Numbered from the stretch's first letter, positions 37,369-46,860 are shown. The stretch is DNA of 64,000 nt from Sphingomonas yunnanensis (GCF_019898765.1 NZ_JAIOKB010000001.1:124001-188000), one strand, 5' to 3'. Program-made: numbers and translations. Notes: generated by a model not told the origin, from the sequence alone.

Positions 37369-38892
37369 TTAGCGCGTCGCGGCTCGATCCTCGGCCGGTT
37401 GCGCGCCGGACAGGGGCGCGCTCGCCGGCGGCTCGCTCCAGCCCAGACCAAGGCTCTTCTGCACCGCGATGTAGCTGTCGGTCAGTTGCGCCTTCGCCTG
37501 CACGACCGCGAGCGCGGCGGAGAGACGCTGGCGCTCGATGTCGAGCTGGTCGATGACGTTGCTGGTCCCGGCGGCGACCCGCTGACCGTTGAGCGTGGCC
37601 GCGCGCACCGCGGACTGTTCGGCACGAAGCAGCTGCGCATATTGAAGCCGCGTATTGCCGAAGCGCGAGAGGCTGGTCTCGGCGTCCTGCAGCGCCTCGA
37701 GCACGCGCTGGCGGTATTGTGCGGCAGCGAGGTCGCGTTGCGCGTCCGACTGATCGATCGCGGCGCGGGTTCGGCCGAAGTCGAGGAACGACCAGCTCAG
37801 CATCGGCGTCGCCAACGCGGTCAGCTTGCTTGGGTCGACCACGTCGCCGATGTTGGTGCCGCCAAGGCCGAAGATCCCGAGGAAATTCAGCGATGGAAAG
37901 AGCTTGGCGGTATTAACGCCGATCTGCGCGTTGCTCGCCGCGAGCGCCCGCTCGGCCGAGCGGATATCGGGCCGATGCGCGATCAGCGCCGCTGGATCAC
38001 TGATCGGCACCTCGGTCGGCGGCAAGGGGACCGGCACGATGGGCGTCAGAGTCTGGTCCAGCGAGCCGGGCGAGCGCCCGGTCAGGACCGCGAGCTGATC
38101 GAGATATTGCGACACCTCCGCGGCGAGCGGGATGCGCTGCGCGTCGGTGCTCGCCAGCTGGTTCTGCAGCCGCTCGACCTGGAGCTGCGACGCGGCGCCC
38201 GCGTCGTAGCGCTGGCGCGTCAGCTCGAGCTGCCGCTGTTGGAGCCGGCTCGACTCGGCGTTGAGCCGCGACCGTTCCTGGACCTCGCGCAGCGCGACAT
38301 AGGTCTGCGCCACCTGCGCGGACAGACTCACCTGCGCGTCGGCGAGGTCGGCGAAGCGTTCCTCGACCGTGGCCCGCGCGCTCTCCACGCTGCGCCGCCG
38401 CGCGCCGAAGAAATCGGGTTCCCACGAGGCGGTGCCGCCGAGATTGTAGAAGTCGAGTGCATTGCTGCCCGAACTGCTCGAACTCTCCGCGCCACCGCTC
38501 TCCCCACCGCTGCTCCCGCTGCCCAGCAGCCCTCCCGGAAGGCGCGCGTGGACATAGGCGGCGGTGGGGCTGACGCTCGGAAGCCGGTCGGCGCGCTGGG
38601 TCCGAAGCCGCGCACCGGCCTCTCGGATGCGCGCCTGCGCCGCGTCGATCGTCGGGCTGTGCGCGAGCGCGTCGTCGACCAAGGCCGTGAGCGTGGCGTC
38701 GCCGAGTCCCTCCCACCAGCGTGCCACACCAGGGCCGGGGCGGAGCGACGGGTCGGCGGCGCGGACGAAGCTGCCGCGCTGTACCGCGTCCGCGGCAGTC
38801 GCGGGCGGGCCGTGATAGTCGGGACCGACGGTGCAGGCGCCGAGCAGCGCCAGCGGCAGCCACGCGAGGGCTGGGGAGGGAGCGTGTCGCAT
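37369..38892 (-). CDS. Efflux outer-membrane lipoprotein, NodT/OprM family
   Basis: Outer-membrane channel of a tripartite pump (507 aa). The N-terminal lipobox LALLGAC is followed by TVGPDYHGPP. Two outer-membrane efflux protein repeats with long helical hairpins follow (about 60-270 and 275-480), including RAADPSLRPG, WWEGLGDATLTALVDDALAHS and SAERALAASNAQIGVNTAKL. Its ATG (38892) shares one base with the stop of the MFS gene (TGATG), so the gene is the last of an emrA-emrB-nodT operon. Confidence 0.92.
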   Translation of the reverse strand: MRHAPSPALAWLPLALLGACTVGPDYHGPPATAADAVQRGSFVRAADPSLRPGPGVARWWEGLGDATLTALVDDALAHSPTIDAAQARIREAGARLRTQRADRLPSVSPTAAYVHARLPGGLLGSGSSGGESGGAESSSSSGSNALDFYNLGGTASWEPDFFGARRRSVESARATVEERFADLADAQVSLSAQVAQTYVALREVQERSRLNAESSRLQQRQLELTRQRYDAGAASQLQVERLQNQLASTDAQRIPLAAEVSQYLDQLAVLTGRSPGSLDQTLTPIVPVPLPPTEVPISDPAALIAHRPDIRSAERALAASNAQIGVNTAKLFPSLNFLGIFGLGGTNIGDVVDPSKLTALATPMLSWSFLDFGRTRAAIDQSDAQRDLAAAQYRQRVLEALQDAETSLSRFGNTRLQYAQLLRAEQSAVRAATLNGQRVAAGTSNVIDQLDIERQRLSAALAVVQAKAQLTDSYIAVQKSLGLGWSEPPASAPLSGAQPAEDRAATR

Positions 38893-40472
38893 CAATGTGT
38901 CGCCGCCGGAGGGGCGCCCTTTGGTAGCGGGCGGAGGAACAGCACCAGCGGCAGCACCGCCAGCGTGCCCATGCCCATGATCCAGAAGATGTCGTTATAG
39001 GTCATCACGAGGGCCTGCCCCTGAATCTGCTGGCCGAGCGCGCGTAGCGCGGTCGACCGGCCGCCCAGCGATTGCGCGGTATTGTTGATATAATCCTGCA
39101 CCATCACCGAGTTGGCGTTGAGCGTCTCCTCGATGCGGCGGCTATGGAACCAGCTGCGCTGGTCCTGGATCACCGAGATTCCCGCGAGCGCGAAGCTGCC
39201 GCCGAGGTTGCGTGCCGAGTTGAACAGACCCGAGGCGTCGCCGGCCTCGACCGGCGGCACCGAGCGCACCGCCGCCTGGCTGAGGAACAGCATGGCGAGG
39301 ATCTGGCCGACACCGCGCAGCAGCTGCGACTCGACGAAGTCAGTGCCGGTCGCGTCGATCGTCAGCGTCGAGTCGAGCAGCGCCGAGGTCCCCATGATGA
39401 GCAGACCCGCGCCCACCGCGATTCGCACGTCGACGTGGCGCAGCAGGATCGGCACGATCGCCATCATGAAGAAGCTCGGTATGCCCGACAGCAGCACCAC
39501 CTTGCCCGATTGCAGCGCGTTATAGTCCGCGATCGCGGCGAGGAACTGCGGGATGGCATAGGACGTGCCGTAGAGCACCACGCCCACGACCATCCCCATC
39601 AGCGCGACCGAGCCGAACTGGCGGTCGAGCAGCAGCTTCAGCCTGATGATCGGCCGCCGCGCGAGGAACTGCCCGGCCATCAGCAACCCGAAGCCGAGCA
39701 GCGAGATGGCGGCCATGTAGCGGATCAGCTCGGACGAGAACCATTGCTCGCGCTGGCCCTCCTCGAGGAAGACCGTCAGGCCGCCCAGCCCGAGCGCGAG
39801 GCCGAGGATGCCCAGCCAGTCGGCCTCGCCGATCAGGTGCAGCTGCGCCTTCTCGTGCTTGAGCCCGACCAGCAGCAGCACTACCAGGATCGCGCAGATC
39901 GGCAGGTTGATGAAGAAGGCGTAGTGCCAGCTGATGTTCTCGGTCAGCCAGCCCCCCACCAGCGGGCCGAGCACGGGGCCGAGGATCGCGGTCATGCCGA
40001 AGGCGGAGATGCCGATCGGCTGCTGCTCGCGCGGCAATCGCTGGGCGATGATGGTCTGCGCGGTGGGGATCATCGCGCCCCCGGTGAAGCCTTGGCCGAT
40101 GCGGCCGACGATCATCTGCGGCAGCGTGTCGGCGGTGCCGCACAGCACCGAGAAGATCGTGAACAGCACCGCCGCGATCAGCAGGAAGGTGCGCAGTCCG
40201 AGCAGCCGGGTGAGCCAGGCGGACATCGGGATGATGACGATCTCGGCGACGAGATAAGCGGTCGCGACCCAGGCGCCCTCGGTACCGCTCGCGCCGATCT
40301 CGCCCTGGATCGTCGGCAGCGCCGAGTTGACGATCGAGATGTCGAGCGTCGCCATGAAGGCGCCGAGCGTGCCCGCCGCCACCGCCAGCCAGGCCGCGAG
40401 GTCGGCGCGCTGCGGTGCCGCCGGCGTCGGGGCAGGCGAGGCGCCGCGCCGCGGCGCGGCCGCGCTCGCCAC
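38892..40472 (-). CDS. MFS transporter, DHA2/EmrB family
   Basis: Inner-membrane drug:proton antiporter with about 14 helices (526 aa). DHA2 motifs are seen: ATLDISIVNSALPTIQGEIG in the first helix, VGRIGQGFTGGAMIPTAQTI and GPLVGGWLTENISWHYAFFI. I choose GTG 40472, which follows the emrA stop directly and has GGGAG at good spacing; an upstream GTG at 40511 overlaps emrA by 38 bases and has no ribosome-binding site. It works with the HlyD-type and NodT-type neighbours. Confidence 0.92.
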   Translation of the reverse strand: MASAAAPRRGASPAPTPAAPQRADLAAWLAVAAGTLGAFMATLDISIVNSALPTIQGEIGASGTEGAWVATAYLVAEIVIIPMSAWLTRLLGLRTFLLIAAVLFTIFSVLCGTADTLPQMIVGRIGQGFTGGAMIPTAQTIIAQRLPREQQPIGISAFGMTAILGPVLGPLVGGWLTENISWHYAFFINLPICAILVVLLLVGLKHEKAQLHLIGEADWLGILGLALGLGGLTVFLEEGQREQWFSSELIRYMAAISLLGFGLLMAGQFLARRPIIRLKLLLDRQFGSVALMGMVVGVVLYGTSYAIPQFLAAIADYNALQSGKVVLLSGIPSFFMMAIVPILLRHVDVRIAVGAGLLIMGTSALLDSTLTIDATGTDFVESQLLRGVGQILAMLFLSQAAVRSVPPVEAGDASGLFNSARNLGGSFALAGISVIQDQRSWFHSRRIEETLNANSVMVQDYINNTAQSLGGRSTALRALGQQIQGQALVMTYNDIFWIMGMGTLAVLPLVLFLRPLPKGAPPAATH

Positions 40473-40473
40473 C

Positions 40474-41655
40474 TCAGCGCTCCCGCTGGTTGAGCTGCTG
40501 CTGACGGTCACGCAGCCGATCGATCTCGTCCTTGGCCGAGATCGTGTCGACCGTCGCGGTCACCGACAGGCCGGGCACGAGCAGGCGCCGCACCTCCGGC
40601 GTGGCCTCGATCTCGACCCGCACCGGCACGCGCTGGGTGATCTTGGTGAAATTGCCCGTCGCGTTCTGCGGCGGCAGCAGGGAGAATTGCGCGCCCGTGC
40701 CCGGCGAGAAGCTGGCGACGCGGCCCTTGAGCGTGATCCCGTCGAGCGCGTCGACCTTGATCTCGACCGGCTGCCCCGGCCGCATCAGCGCCAGCTGCGT
40801 CTCCTTGAAGTTGGCGGTGACGTAGAGCTTGTCGAGCGGCACCAGCGACATCAGCCGCGTGCCGGTCTGCGCGTATTGGCCCACCTCCACCGTCTTGTCG
40901 CCGATGCGGCCGTTGATCACGGCGCGGATCAGCGTCGCGCCGACGTTGACGTCGGCCGAGGCGAGCTGCGCGCGCGCGGCCTGTGCCTGCGCCAGACCTT
41001 GGCGGATCTGGGTCTCGTACGAGGCGACGCGGCGGCGCTGCATCTCGACCGCGGCCGCCTGGGCGCGCGCCTGGTCGGCGGACTGGCGCGCGGCGAGCTC
41101 GAGCGAGGCGAGCTGCTCGCGACTCTCCGCGCCCGTGGCGGCCAGCGGGCGGTAGCGCCTCACCTCGGCGGCGTCGTGCGCGGCGCGCGCCTGCGCGGCG
41201 GTGAGCTGCGCCTGCGCCTGATCGATCGCGGCATATTGTTCCTCGACCTGCGCGCGCGCGCTGTCGGCCTGCGCGTTGGCCACCGCGATCTGCGCGTTGG
41301 CCTGGGCGGCCTGGGCGCGCGAGTCGCGCGGGTCGATGCGGACCAGCGGCTGGCCGACGCGGACATCCTGATTGTCCTGCACGAACACCTCGGCGACATA
41401 GCCCGCCACCCGGGGCGCCACGATCACCATGTCGGCGCGCACCTGGGCGTCGTTGGTGTCCTGCAGGTATTTCCCGCGGCTCTCGTAGCGTAGGTACCAG
41501 ATCGCGATCCCCGCCAGCGCGCCGAGTGCGAGCGCGATCAGGATCGTCTTCGCACGTCCGCTCAGCTTGCGCTTGGCCGGCGCCTGCTGACTCGTGTCCT
41601 TGCTGTCGGCTTCCTCTCCAGGCGTGTCGTTCTCGTGCCCAGCCTGTTCAGCCAT
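40474..41655 (-). CDS. HlyD/EmrA family membrane-fusion protein
   Basis: Periplasmic adaptor of the pump (393 aa). A cytoplasmic Glu/Lys-rich tail, one transmembrane helix (TILIALALGALAGIAIWYL, about 38-56), a biotinyl-lipoyl-like half-domain (DTNDAQVRADMVIVAPRVAG), a long coiled-coil hairpin (Ala/Gln/Arg-rich, about 115-230) and a beta-barrel region (VTANFKETQLALMRPGQPVE). ATG 41655 is preferred over the open frame reaching 41850, which runs through the operator-like palindrome. Confidence 0.91.
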   Translation of the reverse strand: MAEQAGHENDTPGEEADSKDTSQQAPAKRKLSGRAKTILIALALGALAGIAIWYLRYESRGKYLQDTNDAQVRADMVIVAPRVAGYVAEVFVQDNQDVRVGQPLVRIDPRDSRAQAAQANAQIAVANAQADSARAQVEEQYAAIDQAQAQLTAAQARAAHDAAEVRRYRPLAATGAESREQLASLELAARQSADQARAQAAAVEMQRRRVASYETQIRQGLAQAQAARAQLASADVNVGATLIRAVINGRIGDKTVEVGQYAQTGTRLMSLVPLDKLYVTANFKETQLALMRPGQPVEIKVDALDGITLKGRVASFSPGTGAQFSLLPPQNATGNFTKITQRVPVRVEIEATPEVRRLLVPGLSVTATVDTISAKDEIDRLRDRQQQLNQRER

Positions 41656-41719
41656 ATCGTCTCGTCCAGCAGCAGCAGACCGCCCGCGGAGGCGTTCCGC
41701 GGGCGGCCGGCGAGTCGTT

Positions 41720-41744
41720 GTAAGCGGACAATATGTCCGGTTAC
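41720..41744. promoter_or_regulatory. Operator-like palindrome upstream of the emrAB-nodT operon
   Basis: A 25-base near-palindrome with arms GTAAGCGGACA and TGTCCGGTTAC (one mismatch in eleven) lies 65 bases upstream of the HlyD-type gene. This size and symmetry fit a TetR-type repressor site. The remaining 41745-41970 is non-coding and contains the end of the GH43 gene's downstream region, with an IR-like GGTGGAGGGA / TCCCTCCACC pair and no gene. Confidence 0.6.
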
Positions 41745-41970
41745 GCTCCGTGGCAAGGGGATGCCGTCGTGACGTAACGTCGCCGCGGGAGAAAGGTGGC
41801 GCGACGCCCAAGCTCCTCCCTGGCTCGGGGAGGAAGACCATGCGCAGCATGGTGGAGGGAACTCACCACGAGTGCTGCGCTGCGCGGAGAACTCCCTCCA
41901 CCACCGGCCCGCGGCCGGCGGTTCCCTTCCCCGCAAGCGGGGGGGATCTCAGGGGCGGCTCACCCCTGCG

Positions 41971-42885
41971 CTAAGGAGTCATCCGGATCGGCGCGATCCG
42001 GCCGTCGGGGAGGTAGCGGATCGTCTCGATCGCGACCTGGCGCTCGCCGTGATACGGGCCGTCGCCGGCGACACGCTCCCAGCGATGATAGGCGATCTTC
42101 CAGCGGCCGTCCGCCGGATCGCGGAAGAAGCTGTGGTGACCCGGCCCCTTGTAGCGCTGATCGCTGGCGAGCAGGCGGCCGCGATAGGTCCAGGGCCCGT
42201 TCACGCTCGGCGCGGTCTCGTAGTGGATCGAATAGTCGCCGCGATTCCAGCGGCCGTGGCTGTACGACAAGTAATAGATGCCGCCGCGCTCGTGCAGATA
42301 GGCGCCCTCGGTGAAGTCGGGCGGCTGCGTCACGGGCAGTTCGCGCGCGATCGAGACGCGATCGGGCGCGAGCTCGAACAGGCGCAGCCGCGCGCCCGCG
42401 CTGCCACCCGCGAGCAGATAGGTCCGGCCGTCGCGCGGGTCAGCGAACACCGCTGGATCGATCGCCTCGAACCCGGCGCCGCCGGTGAGCAGCGGCTTCC
42501 CCGAGTCGACGAAGGGACCGTCTGCGCTGGTGGCGGTGGCGACGCCGATGCGGCTGGGCGTCGGGTCCTGTGGCCCGATCGAGTAATAGAGGTAATAGCG
42601 CCCGTTCGCCGCCAGCATGTCGGGCGCCCAGAGGTAGTGACGCGGCGCGCCGTCGGGCGCCCAGCGGATATCGGACAAGGCGATCAGCGGCGGTCCGGCA
42701 CGCCAGTGGCCGCGCTCGCGCACCCAGCCGCGCAGCGTGTCGCCTCCGCCGGTCGGCAGCAGCCGCACCGTGCCCTGCTCCACGAGCACCGCCGGGTCGG
42801 CGCCCGCGAACAGCGGGTTGTGCGTCGGCGTCGCGCAACCGGCGAGCAGCGCGGCGGCGAGCGCGAGCGACGCACGACACCTCAC
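41971..42885 (-). CDS. Glycoside hydrolase family 43-like lipoprotein
   Basis: Five-bladed propeller glycosidase (304 aa), probably acting on arabinan, xylan or related side chains. From GTG 42885, VRCRASLALAAALLAGC is a lipoprotein signal. GH43 acid residues appear in order: ADPAVLVEQG, IRWAPDGAP / YLWAPDM, IDPAVFADPRDGRTYLL and FTEGAYLHE; YYSIGPQDP and GPGHHSFF also fit the family. The GTG overlaps the stop of the GH5 gene (GTGA), so the two enzymes are coupled. Substrate is inferred only to the family level. Confidence 0.8.
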   Translation of the reverse strand: MRCRASLALAAALLAGCATPTHNPLFAGADPAVLVEQGTVRLLPTGGGDTLRGWVRERGHWRAGPPLIALSDIRWAPDGAPRHYLWAPDMLAANGRYYLYYSIGPQDPTPSRIGVATATSADGPFVDSGKPLLTGGAGFEAIDPAVFADPRDGRTYLLAGGSAGARLRLFELAPDRVSIARELPVTQPPDFTEGAYLHERGGIYYLSYSHGRWNRGDYSIHYETAPSVNGPWTYRGRLLASDQRYKGPGHHSFFRDPADGRWKIAYHRWERVAGDGPYHGERQVAIETIRYLPDGRIAPIRMTP

Positions 42886-44024
42886 TGCGGCGCGCCGTCG
42901 GCCTCGCTGGTCAGCCGCTTGATCAACGCGACCTCGGCCGCGCGATAGGGCGTACCATCGGCGCGCAGCACCTCGTGGAACCACACGGTCGGCTCCTCAT
43001 ACGTGTACGGCTTCTTCCAGCTGTCCCACGGCATGCGGGTCTGGGTCTTGCCGTCGACGAAGCCCCAGTTGAACATCGCCACCTTGAGTTTCTTCCCGAG
43101 CGGCAGCGAGCCGTCGAAGGTCGAACCGTTGCCGCGCGCCATATATTCGCTGCACAGCACGGGGCGGCCGTAGCTCGCCATCTGGCGCGCACGCTTCTCC
43201 CACTGCTCCGGCCAGTTGTAGTCGTGGAAGCTCATCACGTCGGACTGCGCGACCTGGATCCTCTCGACCGCGTCGAGCGTGTCCTGCCGGTCCCAGGTCT
43301 CGCCGGTCCATAGGCCGCTGGTGAGCGGCTGGGTCGGATCGACGCTGCGCGCCCAGTCGAACACCTGGCCGAGCAGCCCGGCGACCAGCTCGGTCTTGCG
43401 CGGCGTGGGCTTGTAGTTGCCGCCGCCCGAGTTGTTGGGCTCGTTCCACACGTCCCAGGCGACGACGCGCTTGTCGCGCGCGAAGGTACCGACGATGTCC
43501 CTCACATAGGCCTCGAACTTGCCATATTGGCTGGCGTCGGCGAGCCGTGCGGCGCCCGGCGCCTGCATCCAGCCGGAATTGTGCACGCCCGGGATGGGCG
43601 GCCGCTGGGGACCTGCGACAGGATCGGGGTCCCAGCAGCTGTCGAAGAGCACGAACATGATGCGGATATGATGGCGCTCGGCGATGTCGAGGAACTGCGC
43701 CATGCGCCGCTTCAGCCCGGCGGCGTCATTCTCCCAGAGCATGTTGTGAAGATAGACGCGCATGACGTTCATCCCCATCGCCTGCGCCCAGCCGAGTTCC
43801 TGGTCGATCTGCTGCGGGTTGAACGTATCGGCCTGCCACATCTCGAACTGGTTGATCGCGGAGCGATTGGTGTAATTCGCGCCGACGAGCCAGGGCTGAC
43901 CGCCGTACCACCGGTTCGCCTCGGTCTTCGACCACATCGCGCGCGCGTCGGCGGGCAGTGCTCCCGCCAGCCCGGTCAGGGCGCCGGCGGCGGCGGTGCC
44001 GGCGAGCAGCAGGTGGCGGATCAT
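42882..44024 (-). CDS. Cellulase-fold glycoside hydrolase (GH5-like), exported
   Basis: A 380-residue secreted (beta/alpha)8 enzyme with a signal peptide at residues 1-28. VVAWDVWNEPNNSGG contains the general-acid Glu at about 195, and VLCSEYMARGNGSTFDG contains the nucleophile Glu at about 297; NVMRVYLHNMLWEN and MSFHDYNWPEQWEKRA complete the fold. A good ribosome-binding site (GAGGAGACGAG) precedes ATG 44024. It is followed by and coupled to the GH43-like gene and lies opposite a FadR-type regulator, so a carbohydrate-utilisation role is likely. Confidence 0.85.
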   Translation of the reverse strand: MIRHLLLAGTAAAGALTGLAGALPADARAMWSKTEANRWYGGQPWLVGANYTNRSAINQFEMWQADTFNPQQIDQELGWAQAMGMNVMRVYLHNMLWENDAAGLKRRMAQFLDIAERHHIRIMFVLFDSCWDPDPVAGPQRPPIPGVHNSGWMQAPGAARLADASQYGKFEAYVRDIVGTFARDKRVVAWDVWNEPNNSGGGNYKPTPRKTELVAGLLGQVFDWARSVDPTQPLTSGLWTGETWDRQDTLDAVERIQVAQSDVMSFHDYNWPEQWEKRARQMASYGRPVLCSEYMARGNGSTFDGSLPLGKKLKVAMFNWGFVDGKTQTRMPWDSWKKPYTYEEPTVWFHEVLRADGTPYRAAEVALIKRLTSEADGAPQ

Positions 44025-44228
44025 CTCGTCTCCTCTCGTATTTTGTGCCGCGGGATAAGGCCTTGCGGGGGGCCGACGGCGATCTAGCCGAGCGTCGGTG
44101 AGGAGAGAAGCAGTATAATCATATCAAAGCCTTGTTCATGGCAACGGTATGGCCCCCGCGTCCCAGCCCGCTCCGCCTCAAGCATGATTAATCTTCTCGA
44201 TATGGATCGCGTCGGCTAGTGTCGCGCG

Positions 44229-44993
44229 TTGGGTCGATCGGGGCCCGCGTCCAGCTACGGGGCTTCGGCAGTGCAGCATGAACTCGGTCGCAACCTGACC
44301 TACGGCCTGCAGGAGGTACTCGGGCGCGCGATCGTGGTCGGCGACTATACCGATCGACCATTTCCCAACGAGGCCGAGATCGTCAAGGCGCATGGCGTCA
44401 GCCGCTCGGTCACGCGCGAGGCCGTGAAGATGCTGGCGGCCAAGGGGCTGCTCGGCGCGCGGCCAAAGCAGGGCACGTTCGTCCGACCGCAGGACGTGTG
44501 GAACCTGTTCGATCCCGACGTGCTGCGCTGGCTGCTCGAACGCAAGCTCTCGATCGAGCTGCTCCGCCAATTCAACGAGCTGCGCATCGCGATGGAGCCC
44601 GAGGGCGCCGCGCTGGCGGCGCAGCGTGCCACGCCCGAGCAGCAGGCGGCGATCAGCGCCGGGCTGGACCGGATGCGCGCCGCCGAGCGCGGCGAGGACG
44701 ACACGCTCGACGCCGATATCGCGTTCCACGTCGCGGTGCTGCGCGCCTCCAACAACCCCTTCTACACCCGGCTGCGCGACATCGTCGAGACGGCGTTGCG
44801 CACCTCGATCCGTTTCACCAACCGGATCTCGGGTCGCTCCGCCAGCATCGCCGAACATACCGCCGTGCGCGACGCGATCCTGGCGAGAGACACCGAGGCC
44901 GCGCGCGCGGCGATGCGCGTCCTCATCGTCAACGTGCTCACGCTGATCGACCAGGTCGAGGCCAAGGAACGCGAGGTCGCCGCCGCGCGCTGA
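44229..44993 (+). CDS. FadR/GntR family transcriptional regulator
   Basis: Regulator of 254 residues with a GntR winged helix (EAEIVKAHGVSRSVTREAVK, ARPKQGTFVRPQ) and an FCD effector domain (about 95-250, LDADIAFHVAVLRASNNPFY). The start is uncertain: TTG 44229 opens the frame, while GTG 44271 is also in frame and would give 240 residues. Being divergent from the GH5/GH43 pair with 204 bases between, it probably regulates them; the gap contains AT-rich segments (TATAATCATATC) suitable for a promoter. Confidence 0.84.
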   Translation: MGRSGPASSYGASAVQHELGRNLTYGLQEVLGRAIVVGDYTDRPFPNEAEIVKAHGVSRSVTREAVKMLAAKGLLGARPKQGTFVRPQDVWNLFDPDVLRWLLERKLSIELLRQFNELRIAMEPEGAALAAQRATPEQQAAISAGLDRMRAAERGEDDTLDADIAFHVAVLRASNNPFYTRLRDIVETALRTSIRFTNRISGRSASIAEHTAVRDAILARDTEAARAAMRVLIVNVLTLIDQVEAKEREVAAAR

Positions 44994-45003
44994 TTGGCGC
45001 GCC

Positions 45004-45534
45004 TCAGCGGGGCACGAGCCGCGCCAGATCGTCGGGCGTGTTGACGTTGGCGAGCGTGACGCCGGGGCAGACCGCGATGACGCCGGCTCCCGCGGCCCAG
45101 CGCCGGACCGAGCGCTCGCCACCGGCGGCGAGATGCTGGACGAGCGGCGCGGCCAGCGTCACCGGCCAGTAGCCGACCGTCGGCGCCTCCGCGGCGTGCG
45201 CCGCCCCGGCGCCGCGTAGCGCGGTAACGAGCGACTCGGGCAGAACGGGCGTGTCGCACGCCGTCGTCAGCACCGCGTCGAAGCCGTTCGCCGCGGCATG
45301 CGCCAGCGCACCGGCGATGCCGCCGAGCGGACCGAGTCCCGGGCAGGGCCGGTCGGGCACGACGGGGACCGGAGCGGCATCGCGACCCACGACCACCAGT
45401 GCGGCGACATGCGGCGCGAGGCTTGACAGCGCGTGGTCGAGCAGCCTGATCCCGCCGAGCGCGGCGAGCGCCTTGTCGCTGCCGAAGCGGCGCGCCTGGC
45501 CGCCGGCGAGAACGGCGCCGAGTATCCTGTTCAT
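45004..45534 (-). CDS. mobA: Molybdenum cofactor guanylyltransferase
   Basis: MobA-type nucleotidyltransferase (176 aa) that makes Mo-MGD from MPT and GTP. The start MNRILGAVLAGGQARRFGSD is the LAGG..RRxG..K nucleotide site, followed by VVPDRPCPGLGPLGGIAGAL and TTACDTPVLP (the metal Asp). It is short but near the family's usual length. No other molybdenum-cofactor gene is adjacent, except that a MOSC gene lies 16 kb away. Confidence 0.9.
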   Translation of the reverse strand: MNRILGAVLAGGQARRFGSDKALAALGGIRLLDHALSSLAPHVAALVVVGRDAAPVPVVPDRPCPGLGPLGGIAGALAHAAANGFDAVLTTACDTPVLPESLVTALRGAGAAHAAEAPTVGYWPVTLAAPLVQHLAAGGERSVRRWAAGAGVIAVCPGVTLANVNTPDDLARLVPR

Positions 45535-45759
45535 GCTCCCTTGTCGCGCGCCGCCGCGCGGCTGGAAAGCGTGATCGTGTCGTCAACCACGTGAGGAGTT
45601 CCGATCGAGGATCGCAGAGCAACTCCATGTCCTGGCGAGAATATCTCCAAGTCGCGGATCAGCGGCTAGCCCGTTCTGGCGAGAATGGCTCGTGACGCAT
45701 TGGCGTACGGCGGGTGCGATTGTTAGGCGCAAGTGGGATCAACGGCGGGATGACGTCTT

Positions 45760-46860
45760 TTGTCGAGGAACGGCTCGTGGCGGGCGATCACGGCATGGTC
45801 GCGACAGACCTTCGTCGACCGCGAGCTATTCCTGCGTACCGACGGGCGCGTGCGCTTCATCCGCGTCAGCCGCCGGACGCAATTGCGCGCGGCCGCCGCC
45901 GGCGTGCTCGTGCTGACCGTCTGGGGCGGTGGGACGCTCACCGCCGTCGTCTGGAGCTTGCGCGCGCCGGCAACGCCGCCGCGCCGCGTCGAGCCGCGGA
46001 TCGCGGTCGCTGTCTCTCATGCGGCACCCGCCTCCGCGCCGCAACCGACACGCGCGGCGGATGACCGGCATGCCGTCGCGGCGATGCGCGAGCTGCTGCG
46101 GCGCCAACGCCTGATCGAGCAGCTCGTCGCTTCGAAATTGGGGCAGCCGGTGCCGCACACCGCGCTCGGCCGACCTGTGAAGCCCGGCGACGATACGTTG
46201 GGCGCACTCGGCGCGGCGCAGCAATCGTTCGCGCGTGCGCTCGGCAGAGCCTTTGACGCGGACCGGGAGAGACGCGGCGCGGCGCTGCACCGGCTCGGGC
46301 TCGATGCCGAGCGGCTCGCGGCGCAGGGGCGGCGCGCCGAGGGCGGGCCGCTGATCCCCTGGCCTGACGATGGCACGCCGGTGCCCGCGGCGCTCGAGAC
46401 GCTCGCCGCGGCGGTGGTGCACTGGGCCGCCGTGGGGCAGGGGGCGACCGCGGTTCCGTCCGGCCGCCCGACGCGCGACTCGAGCCAGACGAGCAGTTTC
46501 GGGGTGCGCGCCGATCCGTTCACCGGCAGACCGACCTTCCACGCCGGTCTCGATTTCCGCGGCCGCTACGGCGAGCCGATCTACGCCGCGGCGGCGGGGC
46601 GGGTCAGCTTCGTCGGCGAGCGCGCGGGCTATGGTCGGCTCGTCGAGATCGATCACGGCAACGGCATCGCCTCGCGCTACGGCCATCTCTCCGGCGCCGA
46701 TGTCAGCGTGGGCGAGCAGGTGGCGCGCGGTCAGCGGATCGCGCGGATGGGCTCGACCGGCCGATCCACCGGCACCCACGTCCATTTCGAGGTGCGGCTC
46801 CACGGCACTGCGGTGAACCCGCAACCCTTCCTCGTCTTCGGCGACACGAAAGGAAAATGA
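45760..46860 (+). CDS. M23 family metallopeptidase
   Basis: Peptidoglycan hydrolase-type zinc endopeptidase (366 aa). One transmembrane anchor (about 44-66) follows a cytoplasmic N-terminus; a middle helical region precedes the LytM domain with FHAGLDF (about 259-265) and THVHFEV (about 339-345), both metal-ligand motifs intact. The start is a TTG at 45760 because no ATG or GTG is in frame, and an upstream TGA blocks extension. The stop overlaps the bactofilin ATG, so the two are coupled. The 225-base gap upstream has no visible gene. Confidence 0.86.
   Translation: MSRNGSWRAITAWSRQTFVDRELFLRTDGRVRFIRVSRRTQLRAAAAGVLVLTVWGGGTLTAVVWSLRAPATPPRRVEPRIAVAVSHAAPASAPQPTRAADDRHAVAAMRELLRRQRLIEQLVASKLGQPVPHTALGRPVKPGDDTLGALGAAQQSFARALGRAFDADRERRGAALHRLGLDAERLAAQGRRAEGGPLIPWPDDGTPVPAALETLAAAVVHWAAVGQGATAVPSGRPTRDSSQTSSFGVRADPFTGRPTFHAGLDFRGRYGEPIYAAAAGRVSFVGERAGYGRLVEIDHGNGIASRYGHLSGADVSVGEQVARGQRIARMGSTGRSTGTHVHFEVRLHGTAVNPQPFLVFGDTKGK

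Noticed and set aside
35527-41655. TetR gene assigned as the repressor of emrAB-nodT
   Set aside because: It is too distant, and no shared palindrome was found in front of the TetR gene.
45535-45759. Small gene or regulatory RNA before the M23 peptidase
   Set aside because: A short CTGGCGAGAAT repeat was noticed, but there is no convincing ORF or fold.
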